Part shown: piece after piece, positions 24,771-33,410 of the stretch
How the letters are laid out: each line of letters opens with the position of its first letter
Position numbering within the stretch: the stretch's first letter is position 1
NCBI RefSeq assembly: GCF_001999465.1
Contig: NZ_MQMF01000001.1
Span: 1,364,001 to 1,428,000 of the forward strand
Length of the DNA: 64,000 bases
Source: Fictibacillus arsenicus
Lineage (GTDB): Bacteria; Bacillota; Bacilli; Bacillales; Fictibacillaceae
Reading direction: 5' to 3'
Notes under the pieces: generated by a model
The model's database searches: none
Seen by the model: the letters and a program-made list of their open reading frames with translations, nothing else
Told to the model about the DNA's origin: nothing
Translations under genes and position numbers: made by a program

Positions 24771-25935
24771 AACTTATGAGGAAACAAGGCAGGATAAGAA
24801 TCAAACAAACATAGAGGAAATCTTAAAACAAGCAGAAGAACTAAAAGAAGTTTTCAGCACAAGAGCTAATGCGGTTGATTTAGAAGGTACTTTCCCTTAC
24901 GAGAATTTCGCAGACCTAAAGAAAATGAACTTTCTATCTTTGACGATACCAAAAGAGTTTGGCGGCCAAGATCTCAACCTTCTTGAATATTTACAAGTCC
25001 AAGAAATAATAGCTCAAGGCGATGCCCCTACTGCTCTATCTTTGGGATGGCACTTAGGTGTCATGCTTGAAGCGGCTGAAAACAGGCATTGGCAAGGTTC
25101 AACTTTTGAAAAAGTGAGCTCGTATATTGTTCAGAATAGATCTCTCTTAAATCTGGCTCAGACAGAACGAGCTACCGGAAGCCCTTCAAGAGGCGGAACT
25201 CCTGGCACAACTGCCATAAAAGGAGAAAACGGCTGGCGTTTGAACGGAATTAAAGCATTTACTTCTATGGCTGAAGCTCTCGATTATTCCATCATTACCG
25301 CTGATCTTAATTACACCGATAAAAAGGGGTTTATTTTAGTTGATCATAAACGAGAAGGTGTCTCTATAAAAGAAACGTGGGACAGCATATCTATGAGAGG
25401 CACCAAAAGTGATGACCTTGTCCTAAAAGATGTACTCGTTGAAGAAGAAGACCTCTTATTTGTAGAAGATGGACGGTCTTCAATAACTAGAGGGTGGTAT
25501 CTTCAAGTTCCTGCCGTTTATATTGGAATTGCCGCAGCGGCAAAGGATTATGCGATAAAATTCGCCTCAGAATACAGTCCGAATACCCTGCCTGGTCCAA
25601 TAAAAGATGTACCTGAAGTGAGAAGAAAAATCGGGGAGATTGAGCTTGAACTGTTTAATGCTCGCCAGGTGTTATATGCTGTAGCACGAAAATGGGTCGA
25701 ACAGCCAGAAAACCGTACAAAAATGGCTTCAGAGCTATCCGCTGTTAAGCATATTGCCACAAACAGTGCCAACAAAGTAGTTGATTTAGCGATGAGAATT
25801 GTAGGTGCAAGAAGTCTTTCAGCCGCAAACCCGCTGCAAAGACATTTTCGCGATGTACGTGCTGGTCTTCATAATCCTCCTACAGATGATGCAATTGTCT
25901 ATAACCTTGCTGATGCGGTTTTAGGTAAATCATAA
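24763..25935 (+). CDS. Acyl-CoA dehydrogenase-fold flavoenzyme (DszC/SfnB-like)
   Basis: This 390-residue protein has the acyl-CoA dehydrogenase fold: LTIPKEFGGQDLNLLEY, ALSLGWHLGVMLE, NLAQTERATGSPSRGGTPGT and the C-terminal helix MRIVGARSLSAANPLQRHFR. The region aligning with the catalytic Glu of true dehydrogenases does not stand out. Together with the SAM riboswitch this fits the DszC/SfnB group of flavin-dependent sulfur-compound monooxygenases. The start is GTG at 24763 with CCGGAGGG about 8 nt upstream. It pairs functionally with the divergent LLM monooxygenase. The exact substrate is unknown. Confidence 0.8.
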   Translation: MTKTYEETRQDKNQTNIEEILKQAEELKEVFSTRANAVDLEGTFPYENFADLKKMNFLSLTIPKEFGGQDLNLLEYLQVQEIIAQGDAPTALSLGWHLGVMLEAAENRHWQGSTFEKVSSYIVQNRSLLNLAQTERATGSPSRGGTPGTTAIKGENGWRLNGIKAFTSMAEALDYSIITADLNYTDKKGFILVDHKREGVSIKETWDSISMRGTKSDDLVLKDVLVEEEDLLFVEDGRSSITRGWYLQVPAVYIGIAAAAKDYAIKFASEYSPNTLPGPIKDVPEVRRKIGEIELELFNARQVLYAVARKWVEQPENRTKMASELSAVKHIATNSANKVVDLAMRIVGARSLSAANPLQRHFRDVRAGLHNPPTDDAIVYNLADAVLGKS

Positions 25936-26018
25936 TACCAGACCATTACTTATCATGGAAATAAAAACGGCTTCATATGTTATTACAATGGTAATTTCAG
26001 CTGAAAGGAGTCGTTATC

Positions 26019-27191
26019 ATGAGTGATAAATCTAGAAATCAACCCTATCAGAATATCCCCCAGCCAATTAGGGATGATGGGGCTGGTGCAACTGATTTTG
26101 GACCTCGGGATATTATGCGTGATATAGAAAATCCTGATATGTTAGTCCCGCCTAAAACGGATGCAGGTACGATTCCAAATATGCGGTTTTCTTTTTCAGA
26201 TACCCCTATGCAGCTAAATCATGGGGGCTGGTCGAGAGAAATTACGGTTAGACAGCTTCCTGTGGCAACAACACTCGCAGGTGTAAATATGCGGCTTACC
26301 CCAGGAGGTGTCAGAGAGCTGCACTGGCACCAAGAAGCAGAATGGGCTTACATGATACTTGGGCGCGCCCGTATAACATCGGTTGATGAAAACGGAAGAA
26401 ATTTCATTTCAGACGTAGGACCTGGGGATCTATGGTTCTTCCCTCCCGGTATACCGCACTCCATTCAAGGATTAGAAGAAGGCTGTGAGTTTATTCTTGT
26501 TTTTGATAACGGTGATTTTTCTGATTTAAGTACGTTATCGATCTCTGATTGGTTTGCACATACACCGAAAGAAATACTATCTGCTAATTTTGGAGTACCA
26601 GAGAGCGCATTTACTCATATCCCTTCAAAACAGCGTTACATTTACCAGTCTAACGTACCAGGTCCTATTGAGACCCAAGCAGTACCTGATCCATATGGAA
26701 CTGTTCCTCAGTCTTTTTCATACCGAATGTCAGCTCAAAAGCCCTTAACCTTTCCCGGCGGGACTGTCCGCATTGTAGATTCTACTAACTTTCCCGTTAC
26801 AACCATTTCAGCTGCATTGGTCGAAGTAAAACCTGGCGGAATGCGAGAACTTCATTGGCATCCAAACAATGATGAGTGGCAATACTATTTGACAGGAATG
26901 GGAAGGATGACCGTTTTTGCAGGAGATGGAGCTGCAAGAACATTTAACGTCCGTGCTGGAGATGTCGGATATGTTCCATTTGCTTTCGGTCACTATATTC
27001 AGAATACCGGCAATCAAAGTCTGTGGTTTCTAGAAATTTTCAAAAGCAAGGTTTTTGCTGATGTCTCCTTAAATCAATGGATGGCATTGACGCCTAGAGA
27101 ACTTGTGCAAACAAATCTAAATTCCAGCAAGGAACTCTTAAATGCCCTTCGTAAGGAAAAGTGGCCAGTTGTAAAATATAAAGATGTTTAA
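26019..27191 (+). CDS. oxdC: Oxalate decarboxylase family bicupin
   Basis: This 390-residue bicupin splits oxalate into formate and CO2 with manganese. Both metal-binding motifs are visible: [15 protein letters not shown] near residue 100 and [17 protein letters not shown] near residue 280, each with a distal histidine (GIPHSI, FGHYI). Length matches B. subtilis OxdC (385). The active-site lid, SENST in OxdC, reads SDLST here (in DFSDLSTLS), so the key Glu is replaced by Asp; lid sequence is known to shift decarboxylase versus oxidase activity. The ribosome binding site is GAAAGGAG. The gene follows the S-box flavoenzyme by 83 bp but has a different role. Confidence 0.9.
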   Translation: MSDKSRNQPYQNIPQPIRDDGAGATDFGPRDIMRDIENPDMLVPPKTDAGTIPNMRFSFSDTPMQLNHGGWSREITVRQLPVATTLAGVNMRLTPGGVRELHWHQEAEWAYMILGRARITSVDENGRNFISDVGPGDLWFFPPGIPHSIQGLEEGCEFILVFDNGDFSDLSTLSISDWFAHTPKEILSANFGVPESAFTHIPSKQRYIYQSNVPGPIETQAVPDPYGTVPQSFSYRMSAQKPLTFPGGTVRIVDSTNFPVTTISAALVEVKPGGMRELHWHPNNDEWQYYLTGMGRMTVFAGDGAARTFNVRAGDVGYVPFAFGHYIQNTGNQSLWFLEIFKSKVFADVSLNQWMALTPRELVQTNLNSSKELLNALRKEKWPVVKYKDV

Positions 27192-27284
27192 TCCCTCTAA
27201 AGGAATTTATTACTTTTTAAGTTATTAATCCTTTTACGTGTTAAGGATGTTATAAGTAATTTAACCACCCTCGTAGTTTTAAAA

Positions 27285-27316
27285 AGGAAGGTGATCTAAG
27301 TCACCTTCTTTTTGTT
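27285..27316 (+). terminator. Terminator of oxdC
   Basis: GAAGGTGA and TCACCTTC form a stem around TCTAAG, followed by TTTTTG. Confidence 0.9.
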
Positions 27317-27343
27317 GGTCAATTAATAATCCTGTTTCACTAA

Positions 27344-27359
27344 TGTTCCATGTGAAACA
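27344..27359. promoter_or_regulatory. parS-like site, one mismatch
   Basis: TGTTCCATGTGAAACA differs from the Bacillus parS consensus only by T for C in the central CG. It is intergenic. Confidence 0.5.
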
Positions 27360-27439
27360 TTACTTTTTGTTCCCCACACACCTATCCATATTATGTATAA
27401 TTCTATTTATCAGGCAATCATTTTACAGGAGACGATGCA

Positions 27440-28297
27440 ATGGGCAACACTAGCTCATCCAATTATATACTTCATGCAAAAAGCAGCCATTTCCATTGGG
27501 AAGGAAACGGACAACTCTCTCTTAAGACCTTCACAAACGGGAAAGCACACTATAAGACGAATAAGGGGTATTTTGCAGTTGAAGAAAACAGATACCTCCT
27601 GCTTAATGAAGGGTCCTACTCAATTACGATTGATAATCAAATTGAGGTTGAGTCTTTCTGTCTTTTTTTCAAGCATGGATTTAGTGACCACGTTTTTCGT
27701 ACGATGAACGAGTCGTCTTACCGGTTATTGTCTGATCCTTTTAAAGAAACACATTCTATTGGTTTTTTTGAAAAAACGTACGAAATAAGCAGCACCATTT
27801 CTCATCAGATACTCCAACTAAAACAGCATTCATCCTTTAATGACTCACTTTGGCAAGAACAGCAATTTCATAGCATCATGGAGTCTATTTTATTGGAACA
27901 TATGAAATCATTAAAAGATCTCGATTCACTCGATGCTTTGCGCTTCTCTACCCGAACAGAACTCTATAAAAGGATCAGCATTGCCCATGAATTTATCAGA
28001 GCGTGCTATGATCAGCAAATCACACTCGAAGAGATCTCCCGTGTGGCTTGTTTATAACCAAACCACCTCTTACGAAATTACTCAAAAATCTATAACAAAA
28101 CGCCTTATCAGCAAATTTCAGAATTAAGGCTCCAAAAATCGATTTCGCTTCTAACAGACCTTGATTACAGCATGACAGATATTACATTTGAAGTTGGGTT
28201 GAATAATCCTGTATCCTTTAGCAAATGGTTTAAACAACATACTGGTATTTCCCCGCTTCAATTTCGAAAAAAAGTGATATTGGATAAGAATGAGTAG
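27440..28297 (+). pseudogene. AraC family transcriptional regulator interrupted by an in-frame stop
   Basis: The first 205 codons encode an AraC-type N-terminal sensing domain and the start of the DNA-binding domain (ITLEEISRVACL). A TAA at 28055-28057 then interrupts, but the same frame continues as PNHLLRNYSKIYNKTPYQQI and ends VSFSKWFKQHTGISPLQFRK, the second helix-turn-helix of AraC proteins. Family members usually have Ser (TCA) where the TAA stands, so one C-to-A change explains it. Without the second half it should not bind DNA normally. It lies directly upstream of a glyoxalase-like gene it may once have regulated. Confidence 0.85.
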
Positions 28298-28349
28298 AGA
28301 AAAAAGATTATGATTCTCTTAATAAATAATTGAAATGAGGAGATTTGTT

Positions 28350-28736
28350 ATGACTATAACTAAAAAAGTAATACAAAAAGTAGGCCAAATTGGAGTACCT
28401 GTTCAAAACCTGGAACGTGCTCTAACTTTTTATCAAAATACACTTGGGCTCGAGCTTTTATTTAACACAGACCGCCTTGCCTTCTTGCAATGTGATGGGC
28501 TACGTATTTTTCTTAGTCTGCCTGAAAAAGAAGAATTTTCTCAATCGAGTTCCGTGATCTACTTCCAAGTCGAGGACCTTTCAAGTACATATAATGCCTT
28601 AAAGGAAAAAGGTGTTTCCTTTATTGATGAACCTCATATTGTCGGTAAAATGGGCCACACTGATATATGGATGGCGTTCTTTAAGGATACGGAAAACAAT
28701 ACACATGCTTTCATGAGTGAAATTACAGTTAATTAA
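28350..28736 (+). CDS. VOC (glyoxalase/dioxygenase fold) family protein
   Basis: This 128-residue protein has one pair of beta-alpha-beta-beta-beta modules: KVGQIGVPVQNLERALTFYQ with a metal-type first strand, NTLGLELLF, then VIYFQVEDLSSTYNALKEKG and DIWMAFFKDTENNTHAFM. It is a metal-dependent lyase, isomerase or binding protein; the substrate is unknown. ATG at 28350 is chosen because GAGGAG lies 8 nt upstream; the ATG at 28335 overlaps that ribosome binding site. It ends at a strong terminator shared with the convergent dehydrogenase. Confidence 0.8.
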   Translation: MTITKKVIQKVGQIGVPVQNLERALTFYQNTLGLELLFNTDRLAFLQCDGLRIFLSLPEKEEFSQSSSVIYFQVEDLSSTYNALKEKGVSFIDEPHIVGKMGHTDIWMAFFKDTENNTHAFMSEITVN

Positions 28737-28740
28737 AAAC

Positions 28741-28775
28741 AAAGAGTGCAGGCTTCTTTTGCCTGCACTCTTTGT
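28741..28775. terminator. Bidirectional terminator
   Basis: AAAGAGTGCAGGC and GCCTGCACTCTTT form a long stem between convergent genes. Confidence 0.9.
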
Positions 28776-28783
28776 AATAATTA

Positions 28784-29560
28784 TTACTGTGCTGTATATC
28801 CGCCATCGATAACGATTGCTTGTCCGGTTACACTTTTCGCTTTCTCACTTGATAAGAACATCGCATAGTCTGCGATTTCACTTACTTCCATAAGACGTTT
28901 TTGCGGAACTAGCGGATAAATAACTTCTTCAAGCACTTTATCTAAAGATACATTTCTTGTTTTCGCTAAGTCTTCTAATTGACCGCGAACAAGTGGAGTA
29001 TCTACATAACCTGGGCATAGTGCGTTAACTGTAACACCTTCTGCAGCTGATTCTAGTGCTGCAACCTTTGTAAGACCGATAACGCCGTGTTTTGCACTGT
29101 TGTAAGCCGCTTTTCCAGCAAATCCAATCAAACCATTGATAGAAGAAATGTTAATGATGCGTCCAAAACCTTGCTCTTTCATGATCGGCATAACGTGCTT
29201 CGTTGCAATAAACGGAGCTGTAAGCATGATCTTGATCATCAATTCGAATTTGTCTGTAGGGAACTCTTCAATTGGTGATACATGCTGAAGACCGGCATTG
29301 TTGATCAGGACATCCACACGTCCGTACTCTCTATGAGCAGTCTCGATCATGTTCTTGATGTCTTCTTCACTCGTAACGTCTGCTTTAAGGCCAATCGCTT
29401 CATATCCAAGACCTTTAAGTTCTTCAGCAGCTTTCTTTACACCCTCATCGTTTAAATCTGTTAATACAACTTTGCTTCCATTTTCAGCAAATGTCTTTCC
29501 AATTTCAAAACCAATACCGCTTGCAGAACCTGTGATTACAACTACTTTATTTTCTACCAC
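28784..29560 (-). CDS. 3-hydroxybutyrate dehydrogenase (SDR family)
   Basis: This 258-residue short-chain dehydrogenase has the nucleotide motif VITGSASGIGFEIG, NNAG (LINNAGLQHVSPIEEF), the catalytic Ser in INISSINGL and YxxxK in AAYNSAKHG. LQHVSPIEEFP and the C-terminal VTGQAIVIDGGYTAQ are characteristic of D-3-hydroxybutyrate dehydrogenases, which oxidise hydroxybutyrate to acetoacetate with NAD. The inner GTG at 29560 has AGGAG 8 nt upstream; the outer GTG at 29569 overlaps it. It is second in an operon behind a GntP-type permease, with a divergent LysR gene. Confidence 0.9.
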   Translation of the reverse strand: MVENKVVVITGSASGIGFEIGKTFAENGSKVVLTDLNDEGVKKAAEELKGLGYEAIGLKADVTSEEDIKNMIETAHREYGRVDVLINNAGLQHVSPIEEFPTDKFELMIKIMLTAPFIATKHVMPIMKEQGFGRIINISSINGLIGFAGKAAYNSAKHGVIGLTKVAALESAAEGVTVNALCPGYVDTPLVRGQLEDLAKTRNVSLDKVLEEVIYPLVPQKRLMEVSEIADYAMFLSSEKAKSVTGQAIVIDGGYTAQ

Positions 29561-29580
29561 AATACTCACTCCTAATTTAT

Positions 29581-30867
29581 TTAGATAATACCCATACTTG
29601 CCATAATGATTCCGACAATTACAGCGATTGTTGGAATGATTAGAGCAACAACAAACACATCTTTATAAGTTTCCTTGTGCGTTAACTGTGTAACCGCAAG
29701 TAGAGTCAACAGTGCCCCGTTATGAGGAAGAATAGATGCACCAGACGCTATGGATGCCATTCTGTGAAACGCCTCAGGGCTCATTCCAGTTGACTGAGAC
29801 AACTCAAAATACGTACCTCCAAGCGCTTCTAAAGCAATTCCCATACCGCCTGATGCAGAACCCGTAATCATTGCCAGAAGCTGTACAACAAGTGATTCTG
29901 ATACGAGTGGGTTGCTTGAAATGCCTAATAGCAAATCTGTTATGCGATCAAAATCTGGCACGCTTGTTACCACTGCTCCAAATCCAACCGCTGCACTCGT
30001 ATTGATAATGGCCATAACTGACCCTTTTGCTCCTTCATTCATAGATGGAATGAACGTTTTGTATTGCTTCACACTAATAAGTAAAATTGCTAGAATCCCT
30101 GCTAATAATGATGGGATTGGAGCTATTTTTAAGAAATTAAGTAAAATAACAACGACCAATAAAGGGAGTAAAGAAAGAATCCAGTTTGGAAGATTCTCTT
30201 CGCTTTCTTCTTCTTTCTCTTTCGATTTATCAGGTTCAGTATACTTTATACCAGCTGCCATCATTCTTTTCTCTCTGAATTTCAGCCATAGGTAACCGCC
30301 TACTGCCATGATCAGCGTTGCCACGATACCGATGATAGTACCCGCCATAGGTGTTGTTTTAAACGTATTCATCGGGATTAGATTTTGAATCTGAGGTGTT
30401 CCTGGTACAGCTGTCATCGTAAATGTGAAAGCACCGAGAACAATCGTTGGTGCGATTAGTGTTCTAGAGATATCTGCTTTCTTAAATAGAGCAAGCGCTA
30501 TCGGGTAAATCGCAAAAACGACTACGAATAAACTTACACCGCCATATGTCAAAACAGCAGATGCAACCAAAACTCCTAAAATAGCACGCTTTTCCCCTAT
30601 AAACTTTGTAAACTGAATGGCAACTGATTTAGCAGCACCGGTATCTTCCATTAATTTGCCTAGTACCGCTCCTAATAAGAAGATCGGAAACCACTGCTTC
30701 GCAAAATTCACAAAGCCTGTCATATACGTGTTTGTATATGCATCCATTAGGTCTAATCCGCTCATTAAAGCGACAATACCTGCGACGATTGGAGCAACCC
30801 AAATGATTGACCATCCGAGGTAAGCAAAGAACATAAGCAGGGCAAGCCCTATTATGATACTAATCAA
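29581..30867 (-). CDS. GntP family permease
   Basis: This 428-residue inner-membrane transporter has about 12 helices and GntP-family sequence: VAGIVALMSGLDLMDAY, FLLGAVLGKLMEDTGAA, AITGSASGGMGIALEAL-like repeats and the C-terminal HNGALLTLLAVT. GntP proteins import gluconate or short hydroxy- and keto-acids; next to a hydroxybutyrate dehydrogenase the likely substrate is hydroxybutyrate. TTG at 30867 is preferred because AAAGGAGG lies 7 nt upstream; the ORF reaches 30918 but lacks a start signal there. It is first gene of the operon, divergent from a LysR regulator. Confidence 0.88.
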   Translation of the reverse strand: MISIIIGLALLMFFAYLGWSIIWVAPIVAGIVALMSGLDLMDAYTNTYMTGFVNFAKQWFPIFLLGAVLGKLMEDTGAAKSVAIQFTKFIGEKRAILGVLVASAVLTYGGVSLFVVVFAIYPIALALFKKADISRTLIAPTIVLGAFTFTMTAVPGTPQIQNLIPMNTFKTTPMAGTIIGIVATLIMAVGGYLWLKFREKRMMAAGIKYTEPDKSKEKEEESEENLPNWILSLLPLLVVVILLNFLKIAPIPSLLAGILAILLISVKQYKTFIPSMNEGAKGSVMAIINTSAAVGFGAVVTSVPDFDRITDLLLGISSNPLVSESLVVQLLAMITGSASGGMGIALEALGGTYFELSQSTGMSPEAFHRMASIASGASILPHNGALLTLLAVTQLTHKETYKDVFVVALIIPTIAVIVGIIMASMGII

Positions 30868-31032
30868 AATCTTTCCTCCTTTTATATATGAAAAGAGTGC
30901 GCTTTCATCAATTGGCACTTCTTTTAAACTAGTTTCATTGCACGAAGGACATTTTACTCCTGTGTATTTAATTAGTAAAATGAATCATAACTATAGATAA
31001 TATGCACAAAAGTTATAGATCGGAGTTACAGA

Positions 31033-31914
31033 ATGGATATTCGCCAGCTGACTTATTTCTACGAAGTTGCAAAATACAAAAGCTTCACCAAGGCTTCTGC
31101 CGTTTTACATATATCTCAGCCAAGTTTAAGCAAAATGGTTAAGAATCTAGAGGACGAACTTGAAATGGAACTAATAGACCGTTCCTCAAGACAGATCGAA
31201 CTAACAGAAGCCGGTGAAATTGTTTTTGAACAAAGCAAGATGATCTTGGAGAATCTTGATAATCTTTCATCCAGCCTCTACGATCTGATGAACTTAAAAA
31301 AAGGAAAAATCACAATCGGAATTCCGCCGCTTATTGGTTTCTTATTTTTCCCAAAAATCATAAAGAAATTCAAAACGCTCTATCCCGACATTCAAATCCG
31401 AATGGTCGAACACGGTGCGAAGAAAGTGCAGCAAGAAGTGAGTGATGGCCTGTTGGATCTCGCTGTGGTTGTCTTGCCAATCAATAAAGAAAAATATGAA
31501 ATCGTCTCTTTTTTGACAGAGCGGCTTATGCTTTTCGTTCATGCATCTCATTCCTTTGCCGAACGAAAAAGTATCGAAATGAAAGAGCTGCATAATGAAT
31601 CTTTTATTTTTTTTAAGGAAGGATTTACGCTGCATGACAGAGTCATTCAAGAATGTTTAAATGCAGGCTTTCGTCCGAAAGTTGCCTATGAAAGCTCCCA
31701 GTGGGATTTTATAATCGGTATGATCGGAGAAAATTTAGGGGTATCTATCTTTCCAGAGTCTATAGCGAAAAAGGTGGATCAGGATAAAGTGAAGGCAATC
31801 CCAATAACGAATCCATCTCTTCCATATGAGCTTGGAATTATAAAAAAGAAAGACAAATATGCAACATACGCGACAAAAGAGTTAATAAAAATGCTGCTTG
31901 AATTTAGCGAATAA
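31033..31914 (+). CDS. LysR family transcriptional regulator
   Basis: This 293-residue LysR protein has an N-terminal winged helix-turn-helix (MDIRQLTYFYEVAKYKSFTK, LHISQPSLSKMVKNLEDELE) and a C-terminal periplasmic-binding-type effector domain (GKITIGIPPLIGFLFF onward). It is divergent from the GntP-dehydrogenase operon, with 165 bp between the starts, so it probably controls that operon in response to hydroxybutyrate or a metabolite. The intergenic region has an ATAACT-20-AGTTAT inverted repeat close to the regulator start that could be its operator. Confidence 0.88.
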   Translation: MDIRQLTYFYEVAKYKSFTKASAVLHISQPSLSKMVKNLEDELEMELIDRSSRQIELTEAGEIVFEQSKMILENLDNLSSSLYDLMNLKKGKITIGIPPLIGFLFFPKIIKKFKTLYPDIQIRMVEHGAKKVQQEVSDGLLDLAVVVLPINKEKYEIVSFLTERLMLFVHASHSFAERKSIEMKELHNESFIFFKEGFTLHDRVIQECLNAGFRPKVAYESSQWDFIIGMIGENLGVSIFPESIAKKVDQDKVKAIPITNPSLPYELGIIKKKDKYATYATKELIKMLLEFSE

Positions 31915-31970
31915 GATTTTTTGATCATTAATTTATGGGGATGCATCAACAAAGGCGGAAAAGTATTATT

Positions 31971-32033
31971 TACAGGCGAAAAGAAGTCGAATACAGGTGA
32001 GGTTTTGTCGAATACAGGTGAAAAAAGTGGTCG
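31971..32033. repeat. Three tandem 21-nt repeats
   Basis: Units beginning TACAGGCGA, TACAGGTGA and TACAGGTGA start at 31971, 31992 and 32013, with the first two ending GTCGAA. The period is exactly 21 nt. They lie in the 268-bp gap after the lysR gene. Confidence 0.7.
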
Positions 32034-32182
32034 ATGAGGCGAACGTGTAATATTTATAAGAACACGTACCGTAAAATTTAAAAAAAGACTCAAAGTTTTT
32101 ACCTTTGAGTTATTCCTTATAGAAACAGGTATTAAGCATGTTACTGTATAAGTGAGCTTCAAAAAAGATTGAGGTGAAAATC

Positions 32183-33091
32183 ATGAAAGTTGGAATCATT
32201 GGATTAGGCGATATCGCAAAGAAGGCTTACTTGCCTGTGCTCTCTGAAAAAGCTGGCCTGGAACTTGTGCTTTGTACAAGAAATGAAGACACGTTAAACC
32301 AATTATCAAAAAAGTACAGAATAGAAGAAAAAGTTCAAACTGTTGACGAACTGGTAAGCAAGAATATCAATGCGGCGTTTATCAACACCGCTACAGAAGC
32401 ACATTTCGAAATAGCAGAAAAAATGCTCAAGAGCGGTATACACGTTTATATAGATAAACCAATATCCTTAAATTTTCAAGAAGCTGAACGAATTGAACAG
32501 CTCGCAAAAGAGACCGGTAAAATTGCAATGGTAGGTTTCAACAGAAGATTTATTCCAAGAGTAAAAGAATTGAAGGAACACGGTAAAGCCAGCCTGATTA
32601 TCATGCAGAAAAATCGATTTGTTTCACCTGACTATACGAGAAGATTTGTTGTAGAGGATTTTATTCATGTGGTGGATACACTTAGATTTTTGATGAATAC
32701 ACCGGTTAAGGATGTAAAAGTGGAGTTTCTTAAAGATGGAAAAATGCTGAATCAATTAGTTATACAGTTAATTGGCGACGACTGTATCGCTATAGGTATC
32801 ATGAACAGAAATGGTGGAGTTACAGAAGAAATTATAGAATATAACACTGGCCAGCATAAATATGTAGTCAACAGCCTCGTTGAAACGACTCATTTTCATA
32901 ATAAAGAGATCAGCATATCTAAATTTGGAGACTGGGAGCCAACTCTTTATAAACGCGGATTCTACCAGATCACAGATTATTTTATAGATTGTGTAAAAAA
33001 TGACAGGGTTCCTGAGCCATCCATCCAAGATTCATTAATTACACATGAAATATGCGAAAGAATCGTAAAATTTATAGATTCAGATTTATAA
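32183..33091 (+). CDS. Gfo/Idh/MocA family oxidoreductase
   Basis: This 302-residue NAD(P)-dependent oxidoreductase has a Rossmann start (MKVGIIGLGDIAKKAYLPVL), the family motif GIHVYIDKPISLNF (the EKP-like motif is DKP here) and GFNRRFIPRV. Family members oxidise or reduce sugars, inositols or related cyclic compounds. ATG at 32183 follows GAGGTG by 6 nt; a GTG three codons earlier overlaps that signal. It is monocistronic. The substrate is unknown. Confidence 0.85.
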   Translation: MKVGIIGLGDIAKKAYLPVLSEKAGLELVLCTRNEDTLNQLSKKYRIEEKVQTVDELVSKNINAAFINTATEAHFEIAEKMLKSGIHVYIDKPISLNFQEAERIEQLAKETGKIAMVGFNRRFIPRVKELKEHGKASLIIMQKNRFVSPDYTRRFVVEDFIHVVDTLRFLMNTPVKDVKVEFLKDGKMLNQLVIQLIGDDCIAIGIMNRNGGVTEEIIEYNTGQHKYVVNSLVETTHFHNKEISISKFGDWEPTLYKRGFYQITDYFIDCVKNDRVPEPSIQDSLITHEICERIVKFIDSDL

Positions 33092-33179
33092 AAAATAGAA
33101 GCCAGAGAACTTCGTCTCTGACTTGTATCATTCGGTTAAGTTCGTGGCTGCGTAAGGTCAAAAGAAATATTAAAGAAGG

Positions 33180-33296
33180 CTCTTAAGGATAGAAATCGCT
33201 GATGTATTCATATACGGACTTATACTCTGTAATGAATTAGATTTGGATGTTGAGACAATTATTAAAGATAAAATTGTAAAGAATGGGTTGAAGTAA
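33180..33296 (+). pseudogene. Remnant of a MazG-like nucleotide pyrophosphohydrolase
   Basis: The frame ending at TAA 33294-33296 reads IEIADVFIYGLILCNELDLD and then VETIIKDKIVKNGLK. This is the last helix pair of MazG-like enzymes (the EEhAD motif, then hIxxKIxKN). Nothing upstream encodes the N-terminal half, so only the 3' end survives. The rest of the 33092-33410 gap holds a weak hairpin after the oxidoreductase and nothing else recognisable. Confidence 0.55.
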
Positions 33297-33410
33297 CCTA
33301 TTTCTAGTAAATAGGAGAGCCTGGGGTTGAAAAGTATATCTGCTCTTATACATATAGGAAGCACGAGACTTGTCCCCGGGCTTCCCACCTGTGTTTCTCA
33401 CGTTTCATTT

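Noticed and set aside
31779-32162. 127-aa minus-strand ORF with SPVFD repeats
   Set aside because: It overlaps the end of the lysR gene antisense and the repeats are the 21-nt DNA repeat. No start signals.
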